Positions 54,203 to 61,478 of a stretch of 61,478 bases of DNA are shown piece by piece. How positions within the stretch are numbered: position 1 is the first letter of the stretch; each line of letters opens with the position of its first letter. The DNA is from Phascolarctobacterium sp. GTDB taxonomy: Bacteria > Bacillota > Negativicutes > Acidaminococcales > Acidaminococcaceae. Under the pieces are notes generated by a model. It had not been told where the DNA came from, searched no databases, and worked only from the letters and a program-made list of their open reading frames with translations. Position numbers and translations under genes: made by a program. Where the stretch lies: positions 1 through 61,478 of the forward strand of contig SFCN01000002.1 of assembly GCA_004558595.1 (NCBI GenBank). The letters are read 5' to 3'.

Positions 54203-55567
54203 TTATTTGTAGTCAGCGCCTAGCATAACCACGCCATCGCAATCGGCTGCGCCGTCACGACTAATGCGCAGCTTGTGGGCAAAGGGCACCTGGGACAAGC
54301 GACCAACTATAGCGCCATTGTTAGTAGTAGAGATAACGGTGGTCTGGGCCATCAGCTCGCCACTGCCTCCGTTAATAACCGTGAAGCCAGCCGCCTTAAG
54401 CTTGCTAATGGCGCTGGCACCTGCGCTTTTGCTACCACTGCAGTTCACCAGGCGCACCACCGTGCCACCGCTATTTACCACTGCCTTACTTGGCTGCTTA
54501 CTATCAGCCTGAACGCCTGTCTTAGCATCAGCCTTACCGGCAGCCTTTTCCTTGGCAGCCTTCTTTTCGGCTAGAGCCTTTTCTTCCTTCACCGCTTCTT
54601 TATTCTCACCGCTATCATCGCCCTGCTTAGCCTTGGCGACAGCTGCTGTATATTCCTTTTCCATCAGCTCCGCTGCCGACTTATAGGTAGCGGTCATGGT
54701 CGCTCCTTGCATCTTTACCATTTGCTCACGCAAATCTGTAATATCGGGCAGCCAATAGCTTATGCCATCAATATATTCTGGAGTACCAGGAACAGTGGCC
54801 ATGGCCAAGCCCTTAGCCTTCACCATAGCATGCAGAGCTCGTCCCAAATCCACCATATCCGTAAGAGGCAGATCCGTCTTCACCATATTGGTCAGCTGCT
54901 TGGCAAGTCCCGGAATATGGAGCAGCATATTAGCCGAGGTAATGCGATCATACACAGCCATAATGAAATGCTGCTGCCGCCTAATGCGACCAATGTCGCC
55001 CTCCTCATCACGATAGCGCACATACTGAATAGCGGTTTTGCCATCCATATGCTGCATACCCTTTTTCAAATCAATTTTAAAGCCGTCCCATGTATCGTAA
55101 TAATACATATTCTTTTCAACATTAATATCCACGCCTCCGATGGCATCTACAAGGCCTACAAAGCCCTTGAAATCCACCATGACATAATTATTAATCTTGA
55201 TACCTAAAAGCTCCTCCGTAGTTTTTTGGGTAAGCTCTCGACCGCCGTAGGCATAGGCATGGTTAATCTTATCCCAGCCGTGACCCTTAATACGCACGCG
55301 AGTATCACGGGGCACGGATAGCAGCGAAGCAGCCTTATTTTTAGTATCAAACATGACCACGAAAAGGGTATCGCTACGACCCACGTCATGCTCCTCAGCT
55401 CGCTCGTCCACACCCAATACGATAATATTCTTCTTTAAGCTTAGCCTATCCCCAGGAGCCAGATTATCCATACCCCTTTCCGGATTAAAATAGCTAAAAA
55501 GCAAATAGATAAAGGCGCATACAGCAGCGACAATACCTAAAATCTTGACCTCAAATATACTTTTCAT
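54203..55567 (-). CDS. LytR-CpsA-Psr family cell-wall glycopolymer ligase with LytR_C domain
   Basis: A 454-residue protein: one N-terminal membrane segment (ILGIVAAVCAFIYLLFSYF), an LCP catalytic domain (about residues 45-270) with GVDERAEEHDVGRSDTLFV, SVPRDTRV and the Arg motif YVRYRDEEGDIGRIRRQQ, an Ala/Lys-rich low-complexity linker (about 315-370), and a LytR_C domain (VVRLVNCSGSKSAGASAISKLKAAGF). LCP enzymes move glycopolymers from a lipid carrier to peptidoglycan. It is co-oriented 45 bp downstream of the NUDIX gene. Confidence 0.94.
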   Translation of the reverse strand: MKSIFEVKILGIVAAVCAFIYLLFSYFNPERGMDNLAPGDRLSLKKNIIVLGVDERAEEHDVGRSDTLFVVMFDTKNKAASLLSVPRDTRVRIKGHGWDKINHAYAYGGRELTQKTTEELLGIKINNYVMVDFKGFVGLVDAIGGVDINVEKNMYYYDTWDGFKIDLKKGMQHMDGKTAIQYVRYRDEEGDIGRIRRQQHFIMAVYDRITSANMLLHIPGLAKQLTNMVKTDLPLTDMVDLGRALHAMVKAKGLAMATVPGTPEYIDGISYWLPDITDLREQMVKMQGATMTATYKSAAELMEKEYTAAVAKAKQGDDSGENKEAVKEEKALAEKKAAKEKAAGKADAKTGVQADSKQPSKAVVNSGGTVVRLVNCSGSKSAGASAISKLKAAGFTVINGGSGELMAQTTVISTTNNGAIVGRLSQVPFAHKLRISRDGAADCDGVVMLGADYK

Positions 55568-55612
55568 ACTGCCATCCTCTCATTAACACAAAAAATAAGT
55601 AACAAAGCAAAC

Positions 55613-56275
55613 CTAGTCTGCGGCAAAGAAGGCCTTTAGCTCCGGCCCACTGCGATGTAAAAAAGCATGAAGCATGCGAGCCGTTAATCCCCAAATCACA
55701 TGGTCCCCATACTCATAAAAATATACATAATATTCCTTATGCTTGCGCCAGCCTCGCATGCGGTCGGGCACCAAATCGAAGGGAAAATCCGCCCCAGGAT
55801 GGTCCGCCAGCTCCATGGAGCAACGGCGTGGCGTCATGCTCAGCAATGCTTGCAGGGGCACTGTAAATACGCGCTCCACCTCGCTAGGATTAAAGGAAAT
55901 CTTGCTAATATCCTTGAGCATGCCCACGAAGGGATGGATTATCGGACCCATATGGGTTACCAAGGAGTCCAGCTCGCCGCAGATAGTGATATCCTCCGGC
56001 GCAAGGCCTAACTCCTCGCAGGTTTCTCGTACTGCGGTCACAGCGAAATTATTGGCATCGGCGCACTCCACCTTGCCCCCGGGAAAGCAAATCTGCCCCG
56101 GCTGACGACGCAAGCTATGCGCACGTTCCTCGAAGAGCACCGCAATACCCTCTTCAGTTTGCACAAGTGGCAAAAGCACCGCTGCCTCCCACAGCCGGTC
56201 TAGCTTATCAATGCCTACCGGGCGTCTGTGTAGGCGTTCATATAAAACTTCTTGTAGCTTTTTCATATTTTCCAT
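55613..56275 (-). CDS. NUDIX hydrolase, CoA pyrophosphatase-like
   Basis: A 220-residue protein with a full Nudix box (GGKVECADANNFAVTAVRETCEELG) preceded by FEERAHSLRRQPGQICFPGG, the extension typical of the YeaB/NudL CoA diphosphatase group. The Glu residues for metal binding are present. The exact start (56275 or the ATG three codons later) is uncertain because no strong ribosome site is seen. Confidence 0.92.
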   Translation of the reverse strand: MENMKKLQEVLYERLHRRPVGIDKLDRLWEAAVLLPLVQTEEGIAVLFEERAHSLRRQPGQICFPGGKVECADANNFAVTAVRETCEELGLAPEDITICGELDSLVTHMGPIIHPFVGMLKDISKISFNPSEVERVFTVPLQALLSMTPRRCSMELADHPGADFPFDLVPDRMRGWRKHKEYYVYFYEYGDHVIWGLTARMLHAFLHRSGPELKAFFAAD

Positions 56276-56426
56276 AGCAGCACCATATTATAACACTTAT
56301 GTCCCACAAATTCCAGTTAAATAATAGTGACATTTACTCGCTCTATCCCTATTATTGTTTTCTACAGAGCCTGATTCCTCTCCTGCCTTCCTACAATATT
56401 TTTCCTAAAAATATTTTCCCATAAAG

Positions 56427-56459
56427 GAAAAGCGCCGCCCACGCAAAGCAGGCGACGCC
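56427..56459 (-). terminator. Terminator after the symporter gene
   Basis: On the minus strand GCGTCGCC pairs with GGCGGCGC (one G-U), followed by TTTTCC. Confidence 0.65.
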
Positions 56460-56475
56460 AAGGGAAAGGACGATA

Positions 56476-57687
56476 TTAGTAGAGAGGCTCTTTAATGTTA
56501 GCGCGTTCGCTCTTGTCAATCAACGCAGCAACAGTAGCGTCGCCGGTGATGTTAACAGCGGTACGCGGCATATCCAGAATACGGTCGATACCAGCGATCA
56601 GAGCAGAGCCTTCCAGAGGCAGACCCAAAGTGGTCAAAATCATGGTCAACATGATGAAGCCAGCGCCGGGAACGCCTGCAGTACCAATGGAAGCCAGGGT
56701 ACCGGTCAGGATGATAGTCAGATATTGAGCGCCAGTCAATTCGATGCCATACAATTGAGCAATGAACAGCGCGCAAACGCCTTGGTAAGCAGCGGTGCCG
56801 TCCATGTTAATGGTTGCGCCCAAGGGCAGTACAAAGGAGGAAACCTCTTTGGAAACGCCCATCTTTTGCGCGCAGCTCATGGTCAGAGGCAGGGTGCCAC
56901 CAGAGGAGCAGGAGCTGAATGCCATCAGGAAAGCCGGAGAAATGCCCTTGAAGAATTGGAAAACATTGGTGCCGGCAACAAATTTCAGCAAAGCGCCATA
57001 AACAAGAACTGCATGTACCAAGCAAGCCAGATATACAGCCAGAACAACCTTCAACAGAGGCAGCAGCACTGCGGGACCGTTAGCGGCAACAACCGGAGTA
57101 ATCAAGCCAAATACGCCGATAGGAGCAACTGCCATAATGTAGCCTACCATTTTGTAGGAAACCTCAGCCAGACCATTGATGGTGTGCTTCAGATAGTCAG
57201 CCTTTTCACCAACAGCGGTGATGCCAACGCCGGTGAACAGAGCGAAAACGATGATTTGCAGCATGTTAGCCTTAACCATCGCTCCCAACGGGTTGGTCGG
57301 GAAAATGTCGATGATAACCTTCATCAGAGGAGGAGCAGTCTTAGCTGCTACCTTTACAGATTCAGCAGGCATAGCCAGACCAGCGCCAGGTTGGAATGCA
57401 GTGCCAAAGCCCAAGCCGATAACGATAGCGAAAGCGGTGGTCAGCATGTACCAAGCGATGGTCTTGATACCGATACGACCAACCTTTTTGATATCACCCA
57501 GACTGCACACGCCAATTACCAGACTGGAGAATACCAAAGGAACGATGACCATCTTGATCATGTTCATAAAGATAGTGCCCAAGGGTCCGATCCAGGTCTT
57601 GGCAAAGCCAGCACCCTCAGCACCCAGCTCTAAACCGGCGATAATACCGAGAGCTAAACCGATGAGAATTTTGGTAGATAAGTTCAC
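56476..57687 (-). CDS. Dicarboxylate/amino acid:cation symporter (DAACS, GltP/DctA family)
   Basis: A 403-residue membrane transporter. Family motifs: the Ser-rich reentrant loop FSSCSSGGTLPLTM, then LPLGATINMDGTA, and GVPGAGFIM near the second loop. It takes up glutamate/aspartate or C4-dicarboxylates with sodium or protons. The start is a GTG at 57687 with GGGGG about 10 nt upstream. It is a single-gene unit whose promoter carries a paired TGTATACA operator-like site. Confidence 0.94.
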   Translation of the reverse strand: MNLSTKILIGLALGIIAGLELGAEGAGFAKTWIGPLGTIFMNMIKMVIVPLVFSSLVIGVCSLGDIKKVGRIGIKTIAWYMLTTAFAIVIGLGFGTAFQPGAGLAMPAESVKVAAKTAPPLMKVIIDIFPTNPLGAMVKANMLQIIVFALFTGVGITAVGEKADYLKHTINGLAEVSYKMVGYIMAVAPIGVFGLITPVVAANGPAVLLPLLKVVLAVYLACLVHAVLVYGALLKFVAGTNVFQFFKGISPAFLMAFSSCSSGGTLPLTMSCAQKMGVSKEVSSFVLPLGATINMDGTAAYQGVCALFIAQLYGIELTGAQYLTIILTGTLASIGTAGVPGAGFIMLTMILTTLGLPLEGSALIAGIDRILDMPRTAVNITGDATVAALIDKSERANIKEPLY

Positions 57688-57728
57688 GATAAATAACCCC
57701 CTAAACGATAAAAAAATGTTATGTAACC

Positions 57729-57789
57729 ATTATAGCAGAGCTTTATCAAAAAGTCCGATTGTATACAGTATTATTAGCGTGTATACAAT
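57729..57789 (-). promoter_or_regulatory. Symporter promoter with paired TGTATACA operator
   Basis: On the minus strand a perfect TATAAT -10 (57734-57729) has no clear -35. Just upstream is a perfect 10-bp inverted repeat, ATTGTATACA (57758-57767) and TGTATACAAT (57780-57789), spaced by 12 nt. Sixteen bases (57760-57775) match the ispE/gntR promoter site in reverse complement. A GntR/FCD regulator is the likely binder. Confidence 0.55.
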
Positions 57790-57857
57790 ATATTTCAAAA
57801 GCCATGCTGTAGTTGAGTACATTCAGGATTTTGTCCCTCGGGTTTGCTCCCAAAAGA

Positions 57858-57891
57858 AAAATATCCCCTGCTACATTACAAGGGATATTTA
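57858..57891 (-). terminator. Terminator of the dnaX-ybaB-recR-bofA operon
   Basis: AAATATCCC pairs with GGGATATTT on the minus strand and is followed by TTCTTTT, about 10 bp beyond the bofA stop. Confidence 0.75.
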
Positions 57892-57899
57892 CTGCTTAT

Positions 57900-58190
57900 T
57901 TATTTCGCGAATAGCTCGAATAGAATTACCGCCAAAGCTCCGGGAATACCAAAGAAACCGGCAATAAGAGCTTTAAAAACAGTGATCTTTAAGCCAAAGC
58001 CCACAAAGGAGCCCACGATATTCACCAGCCAGAGCAAAATTGCGCCACAAATGCCGTTCCATACCAGCTTAAAGGGCATGGACAAAAGCTTCACAACGAT
58101 AAGCAACAAAACGATGCCCACCAGCATGGGTCCCAAGGAGCCCAAGGGGCCAAGGCCGGCGCTGGCTGCTATACCTTCTAAAGTTGCCAT
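57900..58190 (-). CDS. BofA-family small membrane protein (pro-sigmaK processing inhibitor family)
   Basis: A 96-residue protein with about three hydrophobic stretches and the BofA-type C-terminal pattern NIVGSFVGFGLKITVFKALIAGFFGIPGALAVIL. In Bacillus BofA blocks the SpoIVFB protease during sporulation; its role in organisms without known sporulation is unclear. It follows recR by 25 bp, the same order as in Bacillus. Confidence 0.88.
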   Translation of the reverse strand: MATLEGIAASAGLGPLGSLGPMLVGIVLLLIVVKLLSMPFKLVWNGICGAILLWLVNIVGSFVGFGLKITVFKALIAGFFGIPGALAVILFELFAK

Positions 58191-58215
58191 GAGTACAAGC
58201 GCCTTCCTTTCTCAT

Positions 58216-58815
58216 CTACATTGCCCGCCTATTTTCCAAAGCCTTGGACAGAGTCACCTCATCAGCATATTCCAAATCGCCGCCCATGGGCAGACCATGA
58301 GCGATTCGACTCACTGTAATACCGATGGGCTTTAACAGCTGAGCCAGATAAGTGGCCGTGGCCTCACCCTCCACATCGGAATTGGTAGCAATAATTATTT
58401 CACTAATGGATTCCTGCTGCAAGCGTTGAAACAGCTCGCGAATCCTTAACTTATCGGGTCCCACCCCATCTAAAGGGGATAGAACCCCGTGCAGCACATG
58501 GTAAAGGCCATTATAGCCACGACTGCGCTCCATAGCGGCTATATCCTGGGGCTGTTCCACCACGCAAATGGTAAATCTATCCCTAGAAGGATCGCTACAA
58601 ATAGCGCATTTATCGCCATCGGTAAGATTATAGCACTGGCTACAGTAATGAATGCTTTTTTTGGCATTGCTCAGAGCCTCCGCCAGCTGCTGCACCTCAC
58701 CCTCGGGCATATCGATAATATGATAGGCCAAGCGCATGGCTGTCTTAGAGCCTACGCCTGGCAAACGGCGCAGCTGCTCATAAAGATTGGCCAAAGGCCT
58801 GATCATCCGGGCCAT
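58216..58815 (-). CDS. recR: Recombination mediator RecR
   Basis: A 199-residue RecR: N-terminal helix-hairpin (LRRLPGVGSKTAMRLAYH), a four-Cys zinc finger (CSQCYNL, CAIC) and a Toprim domain (EIIIATNSDVEGEATATYL). It helps load RecA with RecO. One base separates it from ybaB. Confidence 0.97.
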   Translation of the reverse strand: MARMIRPLANLYEQLRRLPGVGSKTAMRLAYHIIDMPEGEVQQLAEALSNAKKSIHYCSQCYNLTDGDKCAICSDPSRDRFTICVVEQPQDIAAMERSRGYNGLYHVLHGVLSPLDGVGPDKLRIRELFQRLQQESISEIIIATNSDVEGEATATYLAQLLKPIGITVSRIAHGLPMGGDLEYADEVTLSKALENRRAM

Positions 58816-58816
58816 C

Positions 58817-59140
58817 TTACATGCCGGGCAGCTTCATACCGCCGGTAATTTTAGCCATTTCTTTTTCGCTAACTTCCTCAACCTTTTTCAGGCCATCGTT
58901 AACCGCAGTAAGAATCATATCCTCCAGCATTTCCAAATCATCCACATCAACTGCTTCAGGTTTAATTTTAATGGATTGCAGCTCTTTTTTACCGGTTACC
59001 ACTACGGTTACGGCACCGCCGCCCACAGAGGTTTCAAAGGTGCGTTTTTTCAAATCCTCTTGCATTTTCGCCATATCGGCCTGCATTTTTTGCACCTTCC
59101 TCATCATCGCTTGCATATTACCCATACCACCAGGAAACAT
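58817..59140 (-). CDS. ybaB: YbaB/EbfC nucleoid-associated protein
   Basis: A 107-residue protein with a Met/Gln-rich N-terminal helix (MQAMMRKVQKMQADMAKMQEDL), the core VVVTGKKELQSIKIKP and a Gly/Met-rich end. It dimerises and binds DNA. Conserved between dnaX and recR. Confidence 0.95.
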   Translation of the reverse strand: MFPGGMGNMQAMMRKVQKMQADMAKMQEDLKKRTFETSVGGGAVTVVVTGKKELQSIKIKPEAVDVDDLEMLEDMILTAVNDGLKKVEEVSEKEMAKITGGMKLPGM

Positions 59141-59217
59141 AAGTAAATCCTCCTTTATTATCTAAATCTATAATTATATTTATCTTGAGCTCCGCTCATA
59201 GCGAAACAACAATTCCA

Positions 59218-61206
59218 TCAATTTACCTTTGTGATAATGCCGCCTAAGGCGTTCATAGCCCTTTGCAGATTTTCGGGCAGCTCATTGGGCTCTAAGGCTT
59301 GCCCTTTAGGCGCCACTGCTTGCTGTACCTGCGGTACAGCTGCTTTAGGCTTGGCGCCGGTGTGCTTTTTTAGCTCGGTCTCAGCCTCGCACTGTAGACG
59401 AATAGGCCTGCGTGCGACCCGCAGCAGCACGCTCTCGAAATACTCTCGAAAATCAGGCTTTTGCATACGCTGACTTTGAAAAGCGCTCTTAAAGGCTACC
59501 ACTAACAGATCATTGGCAAAGCTATAAACCCTACCGCTCTTGGCGCAGGAATGCATGGACATTTTTTTCTCTGAACGTACCAGCTCCAAGGTCTGCTGCC
59601 AAAAGTCTTCACCGGCAGCATAATCACCGCCGAATTCTTCGATGGTTGCTGCTGCAGTTGAGCTCGTAGCTTTGGCAGGCGCTTTGACTGTAGTTGCTGT
59701 ACTAGCTCTAGCAGGAGCAAGAGGCACTGGCTCTGGAGCGACCTTGCTGGTAGTAGGAGCAACGATCGCCGCAACCCGTGGTGTAGTCGCTGCATCCGCT
59801 ACAGTACGCTGCACAGTCTGTACTGCTACGGGCGGCGCAGCTGAAAGCTGCGCCAGCTCATCCGCTGAGGGTACGCCCTCGTCCGGCTCTTGGAACTGAT
59901 CCTCGGGCCCAGTATACAGCAAATGCGGGGGCACTGCCTTAGCCGCAGGCGCTGCTTGTTGCCCAGCAGGCTTTTGCGCCGCCTGCTCGACTTGCGTAAA
60001 TTGTACAGATTGCGTATGTTGCACAGGCATCGCTGTTGAAGCTAGCACAACATGCGTAGGAGCTGTGCCAGCGGCCAGCTGTCGCTCCAGGCTCTCCACG
60101 CGAGCTGTCAGGCTCGCTAAAGCGCTGCCTTCGCGGCGGCACAGGTCCAATAGACATAGCTCTGCCGTAATGCGGGGACGCATGGTACCACGCAGCTCTT
60201 GCAGAGCCGCGTGCAGACGCTCCTCCGAAGCCATAATTCTGTCCGTACTATATAGAATGGCCAGCTCACCTAAGCTCGCTGCCGTATCCGTCAAATAAAC
60301 CTCGTTATATTGGGGCACCGCCTTGAAAAGCAGCAGGGCGCGTAAATACTCCACCAGCTCAGCTATAATCTGGCGCACGTCCTTGCCCTGCTCCAAAAGC
60401 GTGCTCAGCTGAGCCAAAGCACCAGCCACATCCTGCTTGCCAATGGCTCCTACAAGCTCGCGCAAGGCCTCGCGCCCTACGATTCCCAAAACCTCTTGCA
60501 CAGTGGCCGCAGTAATCTGCTTCGCCATAACACCGCATTGGTCCAGTAGGCTAAGAGCGTCACGCATACCGCCCTCAGACTGGATGGCAATCAAGCGCAA
60601 TGCCTCTTGCTCCACTTCCAGGCCGCTGCCCTTGGCCACCATGGCCAAATGCTCTACGATTTCATCAACGGTCACCCGCCGAAAATCAAAACGCTGGCAA
60701 CGAGAATGAATGGTAGCAGGAATCTTGTGAGGATCCGTGGTCGCCAAAATAAAGATCACATGGCTGGGCGGTTCCTCCAAGGTTTTCAAAAGTGCGTTGA
60801 AGGCCTCCGTAGTCAGCATGTGCACTTCATCGATAATATAGACCTTGTAGCGGCAATCAACCGGCGTAAAGGCCAGCTGGTCCCGCAGAGTTTTGATTTC
60901 ATCAATGCCGCGATTGGATGCTGCATCGATTTCAAATACGTCCATGGAGGAGCCTTCGGCAATGCGGCGACAATTATCGCACACACCGCAGGGATTAGGA
61001 GTAGGCCCATACTCACAGTTCAGCGCCTTAGCCAAAATGCGAGCTGTGCTGGTTTTGCCCGTGCCACGGGGCCCGGCAAATAGATAGGCGTGGGCAATCC
61101 TGCCGCTGGTCAGCGCATTGGTAAGCGCCTGCTTCACCGGCTGCTGGCCCACTAGGGTCTCGAAGTTCTGGGGACGCCATTGACGGTACAAAGCCACATA
61201 TGCCAT
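59218..61206 (-). CDS. dnaX: DNA polymerase III subunits gamma and tau
   Basis: A 662-residue clamp-loader ATPase: ALYRQWRPQNFETLVGQ, Walker A GPRGTGKTSTARIL, the zinc module CGVCDNCRRI, Walker B YIIDEVHML, and the SRC box HSRCQRFDF. Residues about 380-530 are an Ala/Pro/Thr/Gln-rich linker and the C-terminal tau-like domain follows. The ATG at 61206 is chosen because AAGGAG lies 7 nt upstream; the ATG two codons earlier is too close. Whether a separate gamma form arises by frameshifting was not evident. Confidence 0.96.
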   Translation of the reverse strand: MAYVALYRQWRPQNFETLVGQQPVKQALTNALTSGRIAHAYLFAGPRGTGKTSTARILAKALNCEYGPTPNPCGVCDNCRRIAEGSSMDVFEIDAASNRGIDEIKTLRDQLAFTPVDCRYKVYIIDEVHMLTTEAFNALLKTLEEPPSHVIFILATTDPHKIPATIHSRCQRFDFRRVTVDEIVEHLAMVAKGSGLEVEQEALRLIAIQSEGGMRDALSLLDQCGVMAKQITAATVQEVLGIVGREALRELVGAIGKQDVAGALAQLSTLLEQGKDVRQIIAELVEYLRALLLFKAVPQYNEVYLTDTAASLGELAILYSTDRIMASEERLHAALQELRGTMRPRITAELCLLDLCRREGSALASLTARVESLERQLAAGTAPTHVVLASTAMPVQHTQSVQFTQVEQAAQKPAGQQAAPAAKAVPPHLLYTGPEDQFQEPDEGVPSADELAQLSAAPPVAVQTVQRTVADAATTPRVAAIVAPTTSKVAPEPVPLAPARASTATTVKAPAKATSSTAAATIEEFGGDYAAGEDFWQQTLELVRSEKKMSMHSCAKSGRVYSFANDLLVVAFKSAFQSQRMQKPDFREYFESVLLRVARRPIRLQCEAETELKKHTGAKPKAAVPQVQQAVAPKGQALEPNELPENLQRAMNALGGIITKVN

Positions 61207-61292
61207 AACCATTCTCCTTCCATAGTCTGCTTAGCGCTCTAGCTTCGCCACTACTTAGACAGAGCAGTCTCCACCATAGCCCTAATAGATAT

Positions 61293-61321
61293 ATTATAGT
61301 ATAATCGACGCTTAGCCGCAA
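61293..61321 (-). promoter_or_regulatory. Predicted dnaX promoter
   Basis: On the minus strand TTGCGG (61321-61316), 17 nt, perfect TATAAT (61298-61293). Its -35 box adjoins the T-run of the SRP RNA terminator. Confidence 0.55.
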
Positions 61322-61322
61322 G

Positions 61323-61350
61323 AAAAAAAGCGCTGAGCAAAGCTCAGCGC
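61323..61350 (-). terminator. Terminator of the SRP RNA gene
   Basis: GCGCTGAG and CTCAGCGC form a perfect stem (61330-61350) followed by seven T on the minus strand. Confidence 0.9.
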
Positions 61351-61367
61351 CGATTACTTCCCTGTAG

Positions 61368-61478
61368 GGCCGCAAACTCGAGCACCCCCACGGCACATGA
61401 AAGTATCCGCTTAAGGCTGCTTCCTTCCGGACCTGACCTGGTTCACAGGCTCCCATTGCGCAGGACTCAAGCTTACGG
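61368..61478 (-). ncRNA. ffs: Signal recognition particle RNA (4.5S type)
   Basis: The minus strand carries the invariant domain IV sequence CCAGGTCAGGTCCGGAAGG followed by AAGCAGCC. The flanking arms pair over long distance: CCGTAAGCTTGAG at the right edge pairs with CTCGAGTTTGCGG near 61370-61385. The small bacterial form without an Alu domain fits. The 5' end may lie a few bases beyond the window. It assembles with Ffh for co-translational membrane targeting. Confidence 0.93.

Overview
The window looks like a chromosomal segment of a diderm Firmicute (class Negativicutes; an Acidaminococcaceae/Phascolarctobacterium-like organism is my best guess). Two signals point there together. Core gene order is Firmicute: ispE..purR-glmU-prs..pth, walJ-htrA-rlmH, and dnaX-ybaB-recR-bofA. 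An outer membrane is implied by a two-partner secretion (TPS) locus with a ShlB/Omp85-type transporter. I saw no tRNA, rRNA, CRISPR array, transposase or phage gene. Base composition and codon use look fairly uniform.

Layout. 1-13.5 kb (minus strand): a TPS operon with its own promoter, tpsB (frameshifted), a small YbjN-like protein, an unrecognised 360-residue protein, and a giant leukotoxin/filamentous-haemagglutinin-like tpsA that runs off the left edge after 3375 codons. 13.7-24.5 kb (minus): one long histidine operon, hisR(yerC)-hisZ-hisG-hisD-hisC-hisB-hisH-hisA-hisF-hisI, continuing into a four-gene ECF transporter and ending at a strong terminator. 24.6-27.65 kb (plus): tandem promoters, a SAM-I riboswitch and metNIQ. 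27.7-31 kb (minus): a PBP4-type DD-carboxypeptidase and an AgrC/AgrA-like GHKL kinase/LytTR regulator pair. 31.3-32.7 kb (plus): an M23 peptidase with a bactofilin. Then yitT (minus).

34-41.5 kb (plus): ispE, a GntR/FCD regulator, a MobA-like nucleotidyltransferase, purR, glmU, prs, a polysaccharide deacetylase and pth, i.e. isoprenoid, PRPP/purine and UDP-GlcNAc supply. 41.6-48.2 kb: a BvgS-like hybrid kinase, a secreted protein, an HD-domain protein, and a LysR regulator divergent from a candidate 23-residue membrane peptide, followed by an AEC-family permease. 48.3-61.5 kb (all minus): rlmH/htrA/walJ, perR with a FakA/DegV fatty-acid kinase pair, an LCP cell-wall ligase and a NUDIX hydrolase, a dicarboxylate/amino-acid symporter, bofA, recR, ybaB, dnaX, and the SRP RNA at the right edge.

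Most interesting points. (1) The TPS locus carries two uncharacterised proteins between transporter and exoprotein, and the transporter gene has what looks like one extra base. (2) A 16-nt motif with a TGTATACA core is shared by the ispE-gntR promoter and the distant symporter promoter, suggesting a small GntR regulon. (3) A LysR-linked, separately promoted and terminated microORF. (4) A 200-bp MITE-like element with 16-bp inverted ends in front of pth. (5) An ECF transporter fused onto the his operon, which itself lacks hisE and histidinol-phosphatase. All homology calls are from reading the sequence; no database search was run.
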